A DNA stretch of 64,000 bases. Source: Epiperipatus broadwayi. Taxonomy: Eukaryota > Onychophora > Udeonychophora > Euonychophora > Peripatidae. The translations under genes were made by a program, and so were the position numbers. The notes below the pieces were generated by a model. It had not been told where the DNA came from. It did no database searches and saw nothing but the letters and a program-made list of their open reading frames with translations. Below are positions 23,800-34,994 of this stretch, piece by piece (positions within the stretch are counted from its first letter, which is position 1; each line of letters starts with the position of its first letter). Location: NCBI GenBank assembly GCA_028023455.1, contig JAQFVV010013082.1, forward strand, positions 1 through 64,000, read 5' to 3'.

Positions 23800-26750
23800 A
23801 TACCATATGACTAACAAAGAGTATCGTAAGTCATCAACTAACCAATATTATGATGTGAGCATAAATAAAATAAACAAGATAATGACTTAATTTCAAGCAT
23901 ATTGCTAACCAACCAGATTTGGAAAGGAAAAGATAATTCCAATAAATAGTTATTTTAATAACATTACGTTGATGTATAATTGTGCAATAATAAACAACTG
24001 CAGCAAGCATGAGAATGTCAACAACTTGACAACCATATTATTTTTTTCTTTGAAAAAGCAAGATGGACATATGTGTTTGATTTTGAGAACAAATCTCAAT
24101 TGTGTAAGAATAAATAGTAATTTACTTCATCCATCAAATATAAATCAAAACCTGAAATACCTCCAAGATATGGAAGCAAACTGAATGATTTGAGCTAATT
24201 ATTAAAAAGAAAACTTCAAATTTACATCAAATTATCACAAAAGAATCATTTCCCTATCCATAAAAACAACTATAGAAAAACTACCTATACTAATGAGAGT
24301 ACTGCAATGTGGTTTGGCTAAAAGAACTATGCTGTAGGAAACTGAATGCTAGCTCTTCAAGTCCATAAAAGCATTATGATTTGTGAGATGCTTTTCTTTA
24401 TTAAATACTAGTTGAGGAAGCTGACCTTCAGTGGATCTCCTGTGTCTTTTTCAAAGGAAACAAACAGGACAGTGATGATCCACAATCCCATAGTGAGTGC
24501 ACAGCAATTAAACTTACGGATAGTACACCACCCAAGAAGATCTATCACCAGAAGGAATAGACTTTGAACATGATGGACAGTGCTTGCTAGACTCTGAAAT
24601 TGATTTTTTTTATTTTATTCAATTAATTTGTATTTTTATTTTATTATTTATCATCTTATATTTACTTTTCATATTTTTTTTGCCTTTTTATTTCTACATT
24701 TGGAAGCTTATTGTTCAGAAAATGGGAAAGTTTATTTTAAGTGTAGAGGCAGCAAGAAATAGATTTCATAAACATTTTACTGTATTAAATAAAATTTAGA
24801 TCTATGCACTCATCCAGTAACTTGACATCACCTGACTGAATGTGGAATAAGATAAGATTTTGATGTTGTTCCAACTTAAAAGCATACATAGTGACAAGAC
24901 AGAGTTTTTGTTAATACTTATTATATATTCATTTTTCGGTGTGCATGACTAACCACACTGAGTAGATGCTCTATCCTATCAATATTAGGGAATCACATAT
25001 ATGTATAGAAGGGGATCCTCTCCTCCAAGAAAGGTAATGATACTGATCATCAATCAGACAGCAAGCATTACTCTATAATATGACTGAACATAAAAATAAT
25101 TAGGGATTCAGATTCTTGATCTTCTAATTTTTTTTTATCATTTTAAACTTTTGTAAATAAAGATTGCCAGGGTATGGATTTCTATCACAGGATTTAGGGA
25201 TGAGGATATTAATCACATTTAACTCTTAAAGTGATAGAAAACCATCCTTGACTCATACTATAATATATGTAAATATTGTTAAAGTAGCTTCATTATTTAA
25301 TAAATATTATTAAGTTGTTTCAATTTATTTGGTCTCTGTCTTGTTCCCATTGTTGTGCATTTATACCTCCAAATATATATGCTAAATTCCATCACACACC
25401 TTTATTTATATGTATACTGATATTGAAAATCTTTTGGAAAATGCTGTAATTGATCCTCATTTATATAGAGGCACAGTAGTCATTAACCTGAGTAGACCCA
25501 TTCCTAAGAGAGTCAAGTACAAATTATCCCTGAGTTTGAATACTGAGACATAATGGAGCCAGAAAAGGGGGTGAGATGAGAATGAACTAGCTAAAATTAT
25601 ATCTAAATTTAATGTGTGAATATAGAGGTAGTGGATAGGATCATAAGTATTTCATCACGTCTGTGTCAAAATCCTATCCGAAGATCCTAGGTCTGACCAT
25701 AATTAGATGTGTTTCCCCCTTTTGTAAGAACCACCTGTCCATTATAATAAAGGTATTGAAATATTACAACCTTAATTAATTAAATGTATAGTCTATTAAT
25801 GATATTTATTTTTGAATTTATAGAAATGTCTAGAAATATACACTCTTATATATGGTAACATATATGCTCCTGTCAATCAAATATAATGTTATCAATTGTA
25901 TTGAAACCAATTATGAGCACACCAAATGTAACAACTTGAAACTGAATTGCAATGTTTGATATGATTTCAGTTAGTCTCGTGGATAGCAGCTGATGATACC
26001 AGGTTTGGTTGACTGAAACATGTTTTGCGAAAGTTTAGTTGATTTTTCATAAAATTTTGACATATGTAAGACTGTAAGTTTTTATAATCTTCTATAAAGG
26101 ATATAAATTAATAATGTTAAGGGATTTTATATACATGCATGCAACTAATGAGCTAATGCATTATGATGAAAATCTGTAATCAATCAAATGTTTCAAATTT
26201 GACACTTATTCATGACATTCAATCCTGTGTTTGACGGCCAGTGTTACTTCTACAAGTTAGATCTTTGTTTGATGAGTAAATATGTGCACATGAATTTGTG
26301 TACTAACAGGTGAAGGTTAATAAACCAATAGAATGTTCACAATCTATTTTCATGGCAACAGTCAAAACTTAATAAACCAATAAGGCAACTCATCTTTTAA
26401 CTATGGAGATTAACTGAATAACAGATTGTGGGTATTCTATTGATTTATTATGCTTTGGCTGCTATCATGTGAATTATGTTTTAAGAAACAATTAGCTATG
26501 GATAACTTGTGGGTTAAACATACATAATATTTATGCTAATATTATGTGTTAAAAAGTATTAAATAAAAGAACATTTTATTGGAGAAATATCTCAATTTAT
26601 GTTTAAAAAGTGTATATAGCAAATTAAATATAAAAAATAAATTAATGTAGAGGAAAAAAATAACAAAAAAGTTATACAGCATTATCTCCACATATATCAC
26701 ATACTGGTCCTTTAGTTTATTTATCTTTTCTGAATGTTTTTTAAAAACCA
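23800..26750. other. AT-rich non-coding stretch
   Basis: Open frames at 23969-24184 and 24584-24799 look like chance. No repeat family, RNA or coding homology recognised. Confidence 0.45.
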
Positions 26751-26754
26751 TTAT

Positions 26755-27112
26755 TATCAAAACTGGAAAAAATTTCCATACAGTAGTGCTACTCAGTGTA
26801 AGCCAGAACAATCAATGGATGCCAGAAGGCTTGTGCATAAAATTCCTATCTAGTGCCAACTCATCCAATATCCCCAGCCTAGTTTCTAGCTTGTCACTTT
26901 CATCAGTGAGGAACCCTGGATCTAAGAGTACTGCATCTAGATCTTAGGATCTAATGCAACTCTCCAGCAGCCACATTTTATCTCTACTTATCCATTGATT
27001 ACTCTGGCTTGCACTGAGTGGCACTACTGTATGGGGAGTTTTGCCTGTTTTAATAACAGTTATGAGCAAGCATAAGAAATGGTGGTCATGTGATATTTAG
27101 TGGTTTAACACC
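26755..27112. mobile_element. TIR family M1, long copy
   Basis: The left inner terminus CCATACAGTAGTGCTACTCA, GTGTAAGCCAGAACAATCAA is matched in reverse complement at the right by TTGATTACTCTGGCTTGCAC and TGAGTGGCACTACTGTATGG, ending near GGGGAGTTTTGCC at 27045. Beyond that, ATAAGAAATGGTGGTCATGT is the outer terminus seen at other copies. Between the termini lies GCCAGAAGGCTTGTGCATAA and a TAGTTTCTAGCTTGT segment. There is no transposase frame, so it is non-autonomous, MITE-like or foldback-like. Confidence 0.8.
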
Positions 27113-27182
27113 ATTATTAATAATAAAAACTTAATAACAATAAACTTCTTTTCTCTTTAAAAATATGGTTCCAAATATTCTT

Positions 27183-27440
27183 TCATATATAAAAAAATTC
27201 AATAAATCGTTTTTTTTTTTTCCTTTTAAAAACTTTTTTTATTTTCATGAATCCATATATATTGTAATACATTATAAAAATAATTAATAAAAGGTGAATA
27301 TTCTGTCCAAAGATTAATATCAATTCATTCCAATTCTCTTCATTGCTCAGCTCTTCAATTCCACACGCCTCTTCCCATCTCTTATATCCATAATCCAACA
27401 ATGTCAAAACCATCTTTCTAATATGATATCATTATTAAAA
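27183..27440 (-). pseudogene. Coding-like fragment sharing CGIEELSxEEN with 28800
   Basis: On the minus strand the frame at 27183-27413 begins MVLTLLDYGYKRWEEACGIE and continues ELSNEENWNELI. The same peptide with changes (LCGIEELSSEENGVE) is encoded on the minus strand at about 28805-28870. Shared protein-level and DNA-level similarity across ~100 bp suggests a mobile-element or duplicated coding fragment. I do not recognise the family. Confidence 0.4.
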
Positions 27441-28090
27441 TATAAAATACAGAAATCAATAATATTAATAATCCATATAATAAAATATAAATCAGTATTA
27501 TCATCATTTTCAATTACATATTATAGATCTACTACAGCATAAAGTCGACCAGCAAACTTCTTTATTTTCATTCCTTCATCCATCTTTCAATGAAATGTAC
27601 ATATAAGTGTAACAATTCCGAATAATAAGAATATACATAAAAATATTGCAACATTACAATTTGGATATTAATAAAAAGATATTTACAATTATTTACCTGA
27701 AGGCATACTAAGACCAATGAGGCTATTGAATAACCCTAGATTCATTCTGATACCATTGAAGATGAATCTCTCCTGCATCACGTGCCACGAGTATAATTAC
27801 AAAAGTCAAAAACAGTTCTTTGCAATTTAGTAGCAGAAGAGCAGTATGTAAAAAGAGCGGGAATCTGATTTGCTCTCCTATTTTCTTACTTCTAAATCTT
27901 TTGTTTGATTTTTATTCTGCCTGTAATAATGATTTTTATTATTATTATTAATAACTACTTTGAGAAGGAGTAATACAGAATGTTAATGACCGTGGATTAT
28001 AATTAACAATAGAATTTCAAAGCACATGAAAAAAAAGTCACAAACTATTGTATATACTATGTAAAAATTTAATGAAGAAAAAAAACAAGG
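27440..28090. other. AT-rich non-coding stretch
   Basis: No gene or repeat family recognised. Confidence 0.45.
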
Positions 28091-28109
28091 CTGAGAATTT
28101 ATGTTAACT

Positions 28110-28560
28110 TGATGGACCTTTATCATTGCCTCCATAATGGCTGCAGTGCCGCATATTATAGGGAAACATGAGCCCAATCGCTAGTATCACAACATCGATA
28201 CTTATATAACAGGGCAAAAATCAAGTCTGAAGACAGCTCAATATTTTTTGAACATCAAAGGTCTACAGGCCACACTTTTGAACCTATGATGGCTGAAATG
28301 GTTTGCACTGAGCGCTATGACACTAAGCGCAAGGTAAAGTAGGTATGCTTTATGGCAGAAAACCCCAACTCCATTAATAGGAGAGATGCTTGCTTCTCCA
28401 TTTAAAAAAAATGGGCAGTCTAGGTGATTTGCATATATTTGCATACATCTCTGTTAGACAAGCTAACAATAAACATTATTATTATAAGCTATGAATATGA
28501 GAACATGAAGTTCCTGAAAGCACTATGCAATTATAAACTTTTAATATACTTTCACGGATG
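28110..28560 (+). pseudogene. PLE family 1 GIY-YIG endonuclease fragment
   Basis: Plus-strand translation gives LHNGCSAAYYRET, a stop, AQSLVSQHRYLYNRAKI, then SSIFFEHQRSTGHTFEPM, CTERYDTKRKVK, a stop, and SINRRDACFSI. The 45690-46030 copy shares QHRYLYNR and the 'H..TGH' block in the same order. The first segment is the YIG strand region (degenerate, AYYRET in place of a Y-x-G-E-T pattern) and the H-R-Y-L-Y helix follows. Several stops make it a dead copy. The sequence after it (28480-28560) resembles the 3' flank of the 7331 and 45690 copies. Confidence 0.8.
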
Positions 28561-28794
28561 TGCGTTTCAAGTGCAATATATAGATTAAACAATAAATTGA
28601 CTCTTTAAATTCAACTAATTTCATATCTATTAATAACACCATTTGATTTATAATTTTTTGTTATGGTTCATAATCCTTATCAGCCCTACAAATTTTATTA
28701 CTACGAATAGTAAAATTTAAATTATCATTGGCATTCTAATATAATCATCAACAGTATTCTGTTTTAAAAATAGGTCTAAAGAGTAGTCACATCA

Positions 28795-28905
28795 TTAATT
28801 CATCCATTTCTCCACTCCATTCTCTTCACTGCTCAGCTCTTCAATTCCACATAACTTCCTATCTCATATCATCCAATAATGTTAATCTTTTCCATCCTTT
28901 TTTTT
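28795..28905 (-). pseudogene. Second copy of the CGIEELSxEEN fragment
   Basis: Plus-strand landmarks CTGCTCAGCTCTTCAATTCC and ATTCTCTTCA are shared with 27330-27370. Minus-strand translation contains KLCGIEELSSEENGVEKW. It is shorter and more broken than the 27183 copy. Confidence 0.4.
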
Positions 28906-29181
28906 GCTTCCACTCACCATTCCCTCCAAAACATATTTCATTAAACTACTTTCTTTTTAATATATGGATTAAATTGTATAGTAAAAGAAATATTACAAAA
29001 ATAAAAAGAAGTTTAAATAAAAAGAAAGATATTCATAATGTGATATATAGTAGTTTCATTTTATTAAAAGTAATTTCTTTGATATAAAAAGAATAATAAA
29101 GGATATAAACAAAAATATATAAAAAGAATAGCAAATTAATTTATTAAACTAGCATACAAAAATGAAATTAACTTAGGTAAT

Positions 29182-29400
29182 TTGATTAATAAAACAAAGA
29201 ATAAAAATATTGAAAATATGAATGGAATTTATATAATTAGATATTTAGATTGTAAGAAAGATAACAAGAATGTATCATATATTGGCACAATGAAAAATAA
29301 ACTAGAAACCAGATTGAAGCAGCATTTAAGTGATAAAAAGTTAAATATTTACATACATAGTAAGAAATTTAAACAAACATTTTGATATAAACATGTTAGA
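29182..29400 (+). pseudogene. PLE-type GIY-YIG domain fragment
   Basis: The frame contains GIYIIRYLDCKK, then VSYIGTMKNKLETRLKQHL, the classic GIY ... YIG strands followed by the R-x-x-x-H helix (here R-L-K-Q-H). PLE endonucleases carry a Cys-rich insert between GIY and YIG; here only one Cys (LDCKK) is visible. The frame stops at 29383, where a related 3' part would be expected. Downstream at 29745-29830 lies the PLE terminal block 'B'. The start shown is the first in-frame Met and is arbitrary because upstream coding is missing. Confidence 0.7.
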
Positions 29401-29744
29401 AATTGTTAATTTATATAAGGAAAGAATGTTAAAAGAAAATATATAAAAATATGTTGGTATTCCTGAGTTTGTAGAGGTTTTATACATTTGTGTAAAATGT
29501 AATAAAACATTGGTTTAAAAAAATAAAGAATAGGGGAGGTAAGTAATTATAATAGTATAATTTATATAATGAAAACAAATATATGAAGTTGCTAAATTTT
29601 TTTTTATTATATTATAAGTTTAAAAATATATATTTATAACAATAATATGTATATAATTTCACTCTCTGGGATCAAGTTACAATCTTTAGTGTCTATATAA
29701 GTATATTAGACCATTAATAAAGGTCGTATTCCACCTTTATTGTT

Positions 29745-29830
29745 AAAAGAAGGTTGTCTTGACAACAGTTTGAAATTGATTGTTATTGATATAGGGATTG
29801 TGTATGTGTTGAATGGTTTTTAGTGATATA
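29745..29830 (+). repeat. PLE terminal block B
   Basis: GAAGGTTGTCTTGACAACAG, TTTGAAATTG, TTATTGATATAGGGATTGTG and GTGTTGAATGGTTTTTA match four other copies (44640-44765, 45180-45262, 46955-47046, 51468-51552). Two of the five lie just downstream of PLE coding remnants, so I infer this is the 3' terminal part of a PLE family. Confidence 0.7.
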
Positions 29831-29837
29831 TAAATAT

Positions 29838-30912
29838 AGGGATTTGAACTCAGACTTTCAAGCACCCACCAACTACCCACCTTATCTCATACAACTGATA
29901 CACATGACCATACATATGTAGAAAAAATAAATAATCACCAATATTTGTATTTCCTGCTAAACCAGCATTCATCAGTTGGTCCAGATTATCATCTCCCACA
30001 CACATATATAAACAGTGCTCAGTTTATATTAAGATAGCAAATCCTCTCACTTTAATGGACAGGCTTCAATATACTCCAATCTCCAACTTTTCTGCCATCC
30101 ATATCATTGAAAATCTGATGATGGAAAGCCCAAATTCCATGCTGATGCCAACATTATTGCCATGCCCATGTTGACCTGAAGTCACTCCGACCCTTCATGT
30201 ATAGGACTTATCCATTTAAATACATAGAAGAGGGATGGGCAGGATACAAGTTTGATGAATGCTGGTTTAGCATGAAATATGTATATTGGTGATTATTTAT
30301 CTTTTCTATATGTATGTGGTCATGTGTATCAGTTGTATGAGATAGTGTGGATAGTTGGTAGGTGCTTGAAAGTCTGAGTTCAAATCCCTATATTTACAAT
30401 TAAGCTCCAGGTTTGTGAAGAGTGCCTGTTTTTCAAATATTTACATATCAAGCTTGTATCCTACCCATCCCTCATCTATGTATTTAAGTGGATAAGGTCC
30501 TATACATGAGGGGTCAGAGTGACTTCAGGTCAACATGGGCATGGCAATAATGTTGGCATCAGCATGGGATTTGGGCTTTCCATCATCAGATTTTCAATGA
30601 TATGGATGGCTGAAAAGTTGGAGGTTGGAGTAGATTGAAGCCTGTCCATTAAAGTGTGAGGATTTGCTATCTTAATATACACTGAGCACTAATTATATAT
30701 ATATGTGTGAGAGATGATAATCTGGACCAAGTGATGAATGCTGGTTTAGCATAAAATACGGATATTGGTGATTATTATCTTTTCTACATGTGTTATCAGT
30801 TGTATGAGATAGTGTGTATAGTTGGTGGGTGCTTAAAAGTCTGAGTTCAAATCCCTATATTTACAATTAAACTCCAGGTTTGTGAAGAGTGCCTGGTTTT
30901 TAAATATTTGAT
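29838..30912. mobile_element. 1.07 kb palindrome built from repeat family U
   Basis: Left part (29838-30250) and right part (30445-30912) are inverted copies of a ~450 bp unit; 30250-30440 is a further direct piece of the unit end, so the central region is asymmetric. Landmarks: left GGGATTTGAACTCAGACTTT, CTAAACCAGCATTCATCAGT, GGACAGGCTTCAATATACTC, CATGTTGACCTGAAGTCACT; right GTGACTTCAGGTCAACATGG, TTGAAGCCTGTCCATTAAAG, GATGAATGCTGGTTTAGCAT, AAAGTCTGAGTTCAAATCCC. No coding frame. A single diverged unit lies at 59425-59830. Confidence 0.85.
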
Positions 30913-30919
30913 ATATATA

Positions 30920-30975
30920 TATAGATCCTGATAATGACTACAATGAAGGAATTGAAATGTTGGAAACATGTGTAT
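30920..30975 (+). promoter_or_regulatory. Possible degenerate hammerhead-like motif
   Basis: CCTGATAATGACTACAATGA is followed by AGGAATTGAAATGTTGG. A short hairpin (CAAT, loop GAAGGA, ATTG) sits between a CTGATAA core-like string and a GAAA-TGTTGG string. The order CTGANGA - hairpin - GAAA is that of a hammerhead ribozyme core, but the first core string has a mismatch and stems I and III are not evident. I treat it as a lead only. Confidence 0.2.
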
Positions 30976-30999
30976 AATGTATTGAAATACACAAGTGTT

Positions 31000-31890
31000 C
31001 ATAAAATTAAAAAGTTTTTAACAAGAAAAAGGAAGAAAACAATTCGATTGAATTTTTTTTATATATGAAAGATTATTTTTTCTACAGAGAACTGTGTTTT
31101 CTTTTTTCTTTTTAGAAGGTCATAGACTCTTATATAATTTCTATATCCAATCGTATTATCATTCAAATCATTGAACTTCTTTAGATAGTTTATAATCTTT
31201 ATAATATAAATAAGACCATCATAAAATATTTTTTAAACATTTTTTTTAATATACATTTATTTTACACATCTAATTAAAAAGAAAAAATTTCTTTACAAAA
31301 GTAGACTCCATAATATCACATTCAGTAATTTGAAAAACATCCTGATTGGTTTTATGATTGTGCTATTTTATTTTTGGAATATTGCAGAGCAATCAAACGC
31401 CATAACTTCCTTTCTCAGGTCTTATAACATTAAAGAGGCAAATCAGTAGTGGAGAAGTTTTACATGATATCTGCATTCAAAAATCCTCTCCGTGATAAAA
31501 CTTGGGTGCTTATGCCAGGATTGGTTACTTTTGAAATAATGCAATACCTGTGGCAGCTAGTTGAAAGATGAAACTCAGAGATCATTTCTTTTCTTTTCAA
31601 GAAGAAATGAAGTCCAGATATCACTATTATATAATAAATTGGATAATACAGCAACTCTATATAAACTAATGACGTTTTAGTAGCTATATGTTTGCAACAA
31701 AATACATTATTTTTTAACTTGATAATACTACAGTAATACATTGAAGTTTGGCTTCTCTTTATCATCCAAATCTAATTTTTACCTAAAAAGTAAAAAAAAA
31801 ACAACAACATTGAAATTAATACAAGATAAAAACAAATTATGAAAATAATGTTTTTTTTTTTTAAAAAAAGAACAAATTCATCATGATTTA
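31000..31890. other. AT-rich non-coding stretch
   Basis: The minus-strand 101-codon frame at 31460-31765 has no recognisable domain. No repeat family recognised. Confidence 0.45.
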
Positions 31891-31894
31891 TTTC

Positions 31895-33290
31895 TTGAAT
31901 TTAAGGTCATAAGAAATAAAATTAAGTCTATGATAAGAGCAGACGATTGTTTTATAAATGGTTTATTTTTTAATAATAAAAATGACATAAAAACAAAAAA
32001 CTTGGACAAAGTAAATAAAATATTATTAAGGAATTGTATAAATGATGATTTAAAAAAAGGCAGTTTAATACAAATGATAGTTTTCTTCTAGAAAATATTT
32101 TTAATATCGTAATTTTAGAAAAAAATACTAAACTAAAAAAAATCAAATCATGATATTAATGTTTCAAAAACTATAATAGTTACATATTATAATTTATATG
32201 GTCAATAAAATATTAGACAATAGTGAATTTACTACATTATTAAAATCATCTATAATAAGATCTGGTGGTAAAAATAATTTTGATAACTACAAAATTATAT
32301 ACATTCTTTCATCTTTTTCAAAAATAATAAAATATATTCATAAAATAAGTATTTAAGTTAAAGATAAGGCAGCCGCTCTTATCTTTATAAAGTCCCTATC
32401 TTGTGTTAAGCATGGAGAGGTTCCTCTATAGTCAAAAACTACCTCGTTTGACTATTATACAAATGTTTAAGGCACATGTGAAAAAGATTAAAGCCTTTCT
32501 CTTTGTAATTACAAACTTTATACAAACTTTCTGTGCATTTGATGAATAATCAGAATATTATATTAGTTTCTATATTTCCATTAAAAAGATCTTAATATTA
32601 ATTCATTGTAAATCACAATATTTCATGTAAGTTAATTTGGGAAAGGAAATAACGGATTTAAATGTGAAGAGAGTAATTTCTTCATGCTCTCAAATAAATA
32701 TGCTTCAGATTGGTCTATATAAGTAAGAATTTATGTTAAAGTTAAGGTTGTCTGCTCTTACCTTTATAAAGGCCCTATGTTGTGTTGAGGTTTGAGAGAT
32801 TCCTCTATATTTAAAAACTACATTATATGGCTATTATTTAAATCTTTAAGGTGCATGTAACAAAGGCTTTTCTCTTTCTAACCATAAAATAATTATATAT
32901 TTTTAAAATAAAAATAATTTTTTAATAAAAAAAACAATAGGGATTTATAGAAAGACAAAAATCAATGGTTATTGGAAGATTTTACAGAAACAATTAGCTG
33001 TGCATTAAAGGAAATATATATATATAAGTATAATTTTTTTTTAGATTTTTATAAGGCTTTTGATATCATTGAATATAAATCCATTAATTCATATTTCAAA
33101 AAATTGTGTAATTAGAGGAAAACTGTTCAGTTCAAAAATTATTTAAAAAGTAGATACAGTATATCTAAAACATCAAATGTATTGAGTACTAAATAAAACA
33201 TTTATAAGAAGTTCCTCAAAGTTTTATACTCTTTTTAATATTAAACTTTATTAATAACAAACTATGTACAAATATTAATATATTTACAAT
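31895..33290 (+). pseudogene. Decayed jockey-type LINE reverse transcriptase with nested insertion
   Basis: Three consecutive remnants of a non-LTR retrotransposon protein are readable. At 31905-32080 IRNKIKSMIRADDCF with LDKVNKILLRN resembles the endonuclease-RT linker. At 32263-32349 GGKNNFDNYKIIYILSSFSK matches RT motif 1 (usually ..NYRPIS.L...SK). At 32960-33090 LEDFTETISCALKE then FFLDFYKAFDIIEYKSI holds the first catalytic Asp of the RT (D in LDF.KAFD). At about 33210-33260, in another frame, EVPQSFILFLILNFINNKL matches the VPQGS-LGPLLF-L-IND segment, with the G and GP lost. The FADD box is not readable. 32347-32887 is an insertion not belonging to the RT. Many stops: a dead, old copy. 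Confidence 0.75.
32347..32887. mobile_element. Insertion with ~165 bp direct terminal repeats
   Basis: 32347-32515 and 32721-32887 are direct copies: AAGTTAAAGATAAGG / AAAGTTAAGGTTGTC, TTTATAAAG(T/G)CCCTAT, TTGTGTT(A/G)AG, GAG(A/G)(G/T)TTCCTCTATA, AAAAACTAC, CTTTCTCTTT. The spacer is ~205 bp. The block interrupts an RT frame that resumes after it. Either a small element with direct terminal repeats or a dimer of a ~375 bp tandem unit. Confidence 0.65.
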
Positions 33291-33291
33291 A

Positions 33292-33544
33292 GAATAAATT
33301 TACAGGCAAATGTTTGGTGAAATGCCACCTAACCAATACTCTTACAGCAATACTTTCAATATCATCTCATCCTGTAAAAAGATGCTTGGTCTTATGGTAA
33401 TGCTACCGATCTTTGGAATAAACTTTAGTTAAAATCAATACATCACTATGATGATATGTCATATCTCTTGATAAATATCAACAACGCTATGGAGCTTATT
33501 TGTCTGTAAATATTCAAGTTTGTATAATATTTTTATAGTATAAT
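33292..33544. other. Non-coding stretch
   Basis: Moderately AT-rich; nothing recognised. It ends at the M1 outer terminus (CATCACATGATCACCATT at 33557). Confidence 0.4.
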
Positions 33545-33775
33545 TTTCCATCAAACATCACATGATCACCATTCTAGGTGCAGTGCTCTAAGATCCAAGG
33601 CTCTTCACTGATGAAAGCCACAAGCTAGAAACTAGTCTGGGAATATTGGATGAGTAGGTACTAAATAGGGATTTTATGCACAGACCTTCCTGCATCCATT
33701 GATTATTCTGGATTGCATTGATTGGTGCTACTGTATGGAGAGTTTTGCCTCTCTGTAGTATAATTTTCACTATAC
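33545..33775. mobile_element. TIR family M1, right-arm copy
   Basis: Starts with the outer terminus CATCACATGATCACCATTC, then jumps to the internal part AAAGCCACAAGCTAGAAACT, GGATGAGTAGGTACT, TTTTATGCACAGACCTTCCT and closes with the inverted terminus CATTGATTATTCTGG ... GCTACTGTATGGAGAGTTTT. The left inner arm is deleted. Confidence 0.75.
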
Positions 33776-33859
33776 CATCCTCATGCAAGGTAAGGAAAGT
33801 GAATATTTGCTTCTAATACCATATGGAAGCATGTAATCATAAAACTTATAACCAAAGAC

Positions 33860-33965
33860 ATATAAAAAAGATGTATGATCTCCAAGATGTACATTTCATG
33901 CTAAACCAGTACTCATCAAGTAGGCCCAGATAACAATCTCTTATACATATCTATAATTGCTCAGT
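33860..33965 (-). repeat. Repeat family U, end fragment
   Basis: ATGCTAAACCAGTACTCATC, AGATAACAATCTCTTATACA matches the U start in reverse complement. Confidence 0.6.
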
Positions 33966-34007
33966 ATACAGACATAGCCAATTACAACAATTTAATTGAT
34001 AAGTCAA

Positions 34008-34110
34008 GCATTGGTGGTCGAGAGGTTAGCAATGGCTGCTTTACAAGTAGTTGTCCCAGGTTAGCGGGTTCGCTTCCTGGCTGATGCTATGACACATGAG
34101 GAAAAAAAAG
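34008..34110 (+). mobile_element. S2 tRNA-derived SINE
   Basis: GTCAAGCATTGGTGGTCGAG, then a 7-base loop TTTACAA flanked by CTGC/GTAG-type stems, GGGTTCGCTTCCTGGCTGAT, GCTATGACACATGAGG and an A-run. The 5' end AGCAT can pair with ATGCT near the end like a short acceptor stem. A-tail and copy number indicate retroposition. Confidence 0.75.
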
Positions 34111-34129
34111 TATCAAACTCATCATTCTC

Positions 34130-34450
34130 ATAACTTTGACACAAACTACTTGATGGAAGTATATTAATAATTTAGATAGTCATTCATTAGACTATAGTTT
34201 GTTACATATCAATTAAACTGCAGTAAAGTGCTGTCAACATGTACTGAACAGTGATAAAGATGTGTAAAAGATTGTGATTTGGGACAACTGATGAGTGCTG
34301 GTTTTCACGTCTTTGATCATATGTTTATGATTACATCCCTCCACAAGATGAATAGAAACCATTCTCTACCTTGCGTGAGAGTGGTAAAGTGAAAATTACA
34401 CCACAGAAATATTATTCATTGAGCGACTAATAAAAATTATTAATATTCAA
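34130..34450 (+). repeat. Repeat family U, copy with inverted lead-in
   Basis: 34245-34450 repeats the U unit (AGATGTGTAAAAGATTGTGA, GGGACAACTGATGAGTGCTG, CTACCTTGCGTGAGAGTGG, GAAAATTACACCACAG). The preceding 34130-34200 (ACTTGATGGAAGTATATTAA, AGTCATTCATTAGACTATAG) is the unit end inverted, so this copy is also a partial foldback. Confidence 0.7.
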
Positions 34451-34850
34451 GTTGTCTTTCTAACTGAAAATCTATCAGATATTTATACTGATTTTCAAAT
34501 TTAAATTAAAAGATGTGGACTTTTCTTCTGGCACTCGTTGATAAAACGCTTGAATAAAACAGCTAACTGCAGATTAAGTATTATTATTTCGCATTAAACC
34601 CCGACAACATTTTAAAATTATGCAATGAAAATTTCATATTGTTGAACTGTCCTCTTAATTTATTAGCAGACCTTAGAAAATTAGTAAATATTTTAAATAT
34701 GAATACATCAACACCATTTCTAAGAATATACTACATTTATTTTCTCTAAATATAGTTTTTACATTTTAATGTGTTTGTTGAGCTCCCCTCCCCCCTCCGC
34801 GAATTCTTTTAAAATTTGCACATTTTTGGTACTTTTTATTTGTGCAGTCG
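34450..34850. other. AT-rich non-coding stretch
   Basis: Nothing recognised; a C-rich run (CTCCCCTCCCCCCTCCGCG) lies at about 34782-34800. Confidence 0.4.
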
Positions 34851-34990
34851 ATGTGATGTGATGCACTGTGACTTTTCTTATACGGACTCAGGAATCTCTC
34901 AGCAACTATGCCCAGAGAAGCCTGTTAGCCACTTTACCTTTCCTTTCCATTCCCCACCTTAAGTTTTCCCATAATCTGCTCCATCCTATT
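34850..34990 (-). mobile_element. CR1-like LINE, extreme 3' end
   Basis: On the minus strand: TATTATGTTGTGGAAATAGG-like WKWDGA segment, AGTGGCTAACAGGCTTCTCT, TAGTTGCTGAGAGATTCCTG, AGTCACAGTGCATCACATCA. It ends in the (CATCA)n tail of this family. About 135 bp only, a severely 5'-truncated copy. Confidence 0.85.
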
Positions 34991-34994
34991 TCCA

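Noticed and set aside
20381-24799. Open frames of 71-114 codons at 20381, 21738, 23969 and 24584
   Set aside because: Composition is what random AT-rich DNA gives (Phe, Ile, Leu, Lys, Asn); no motif and no repeat support.
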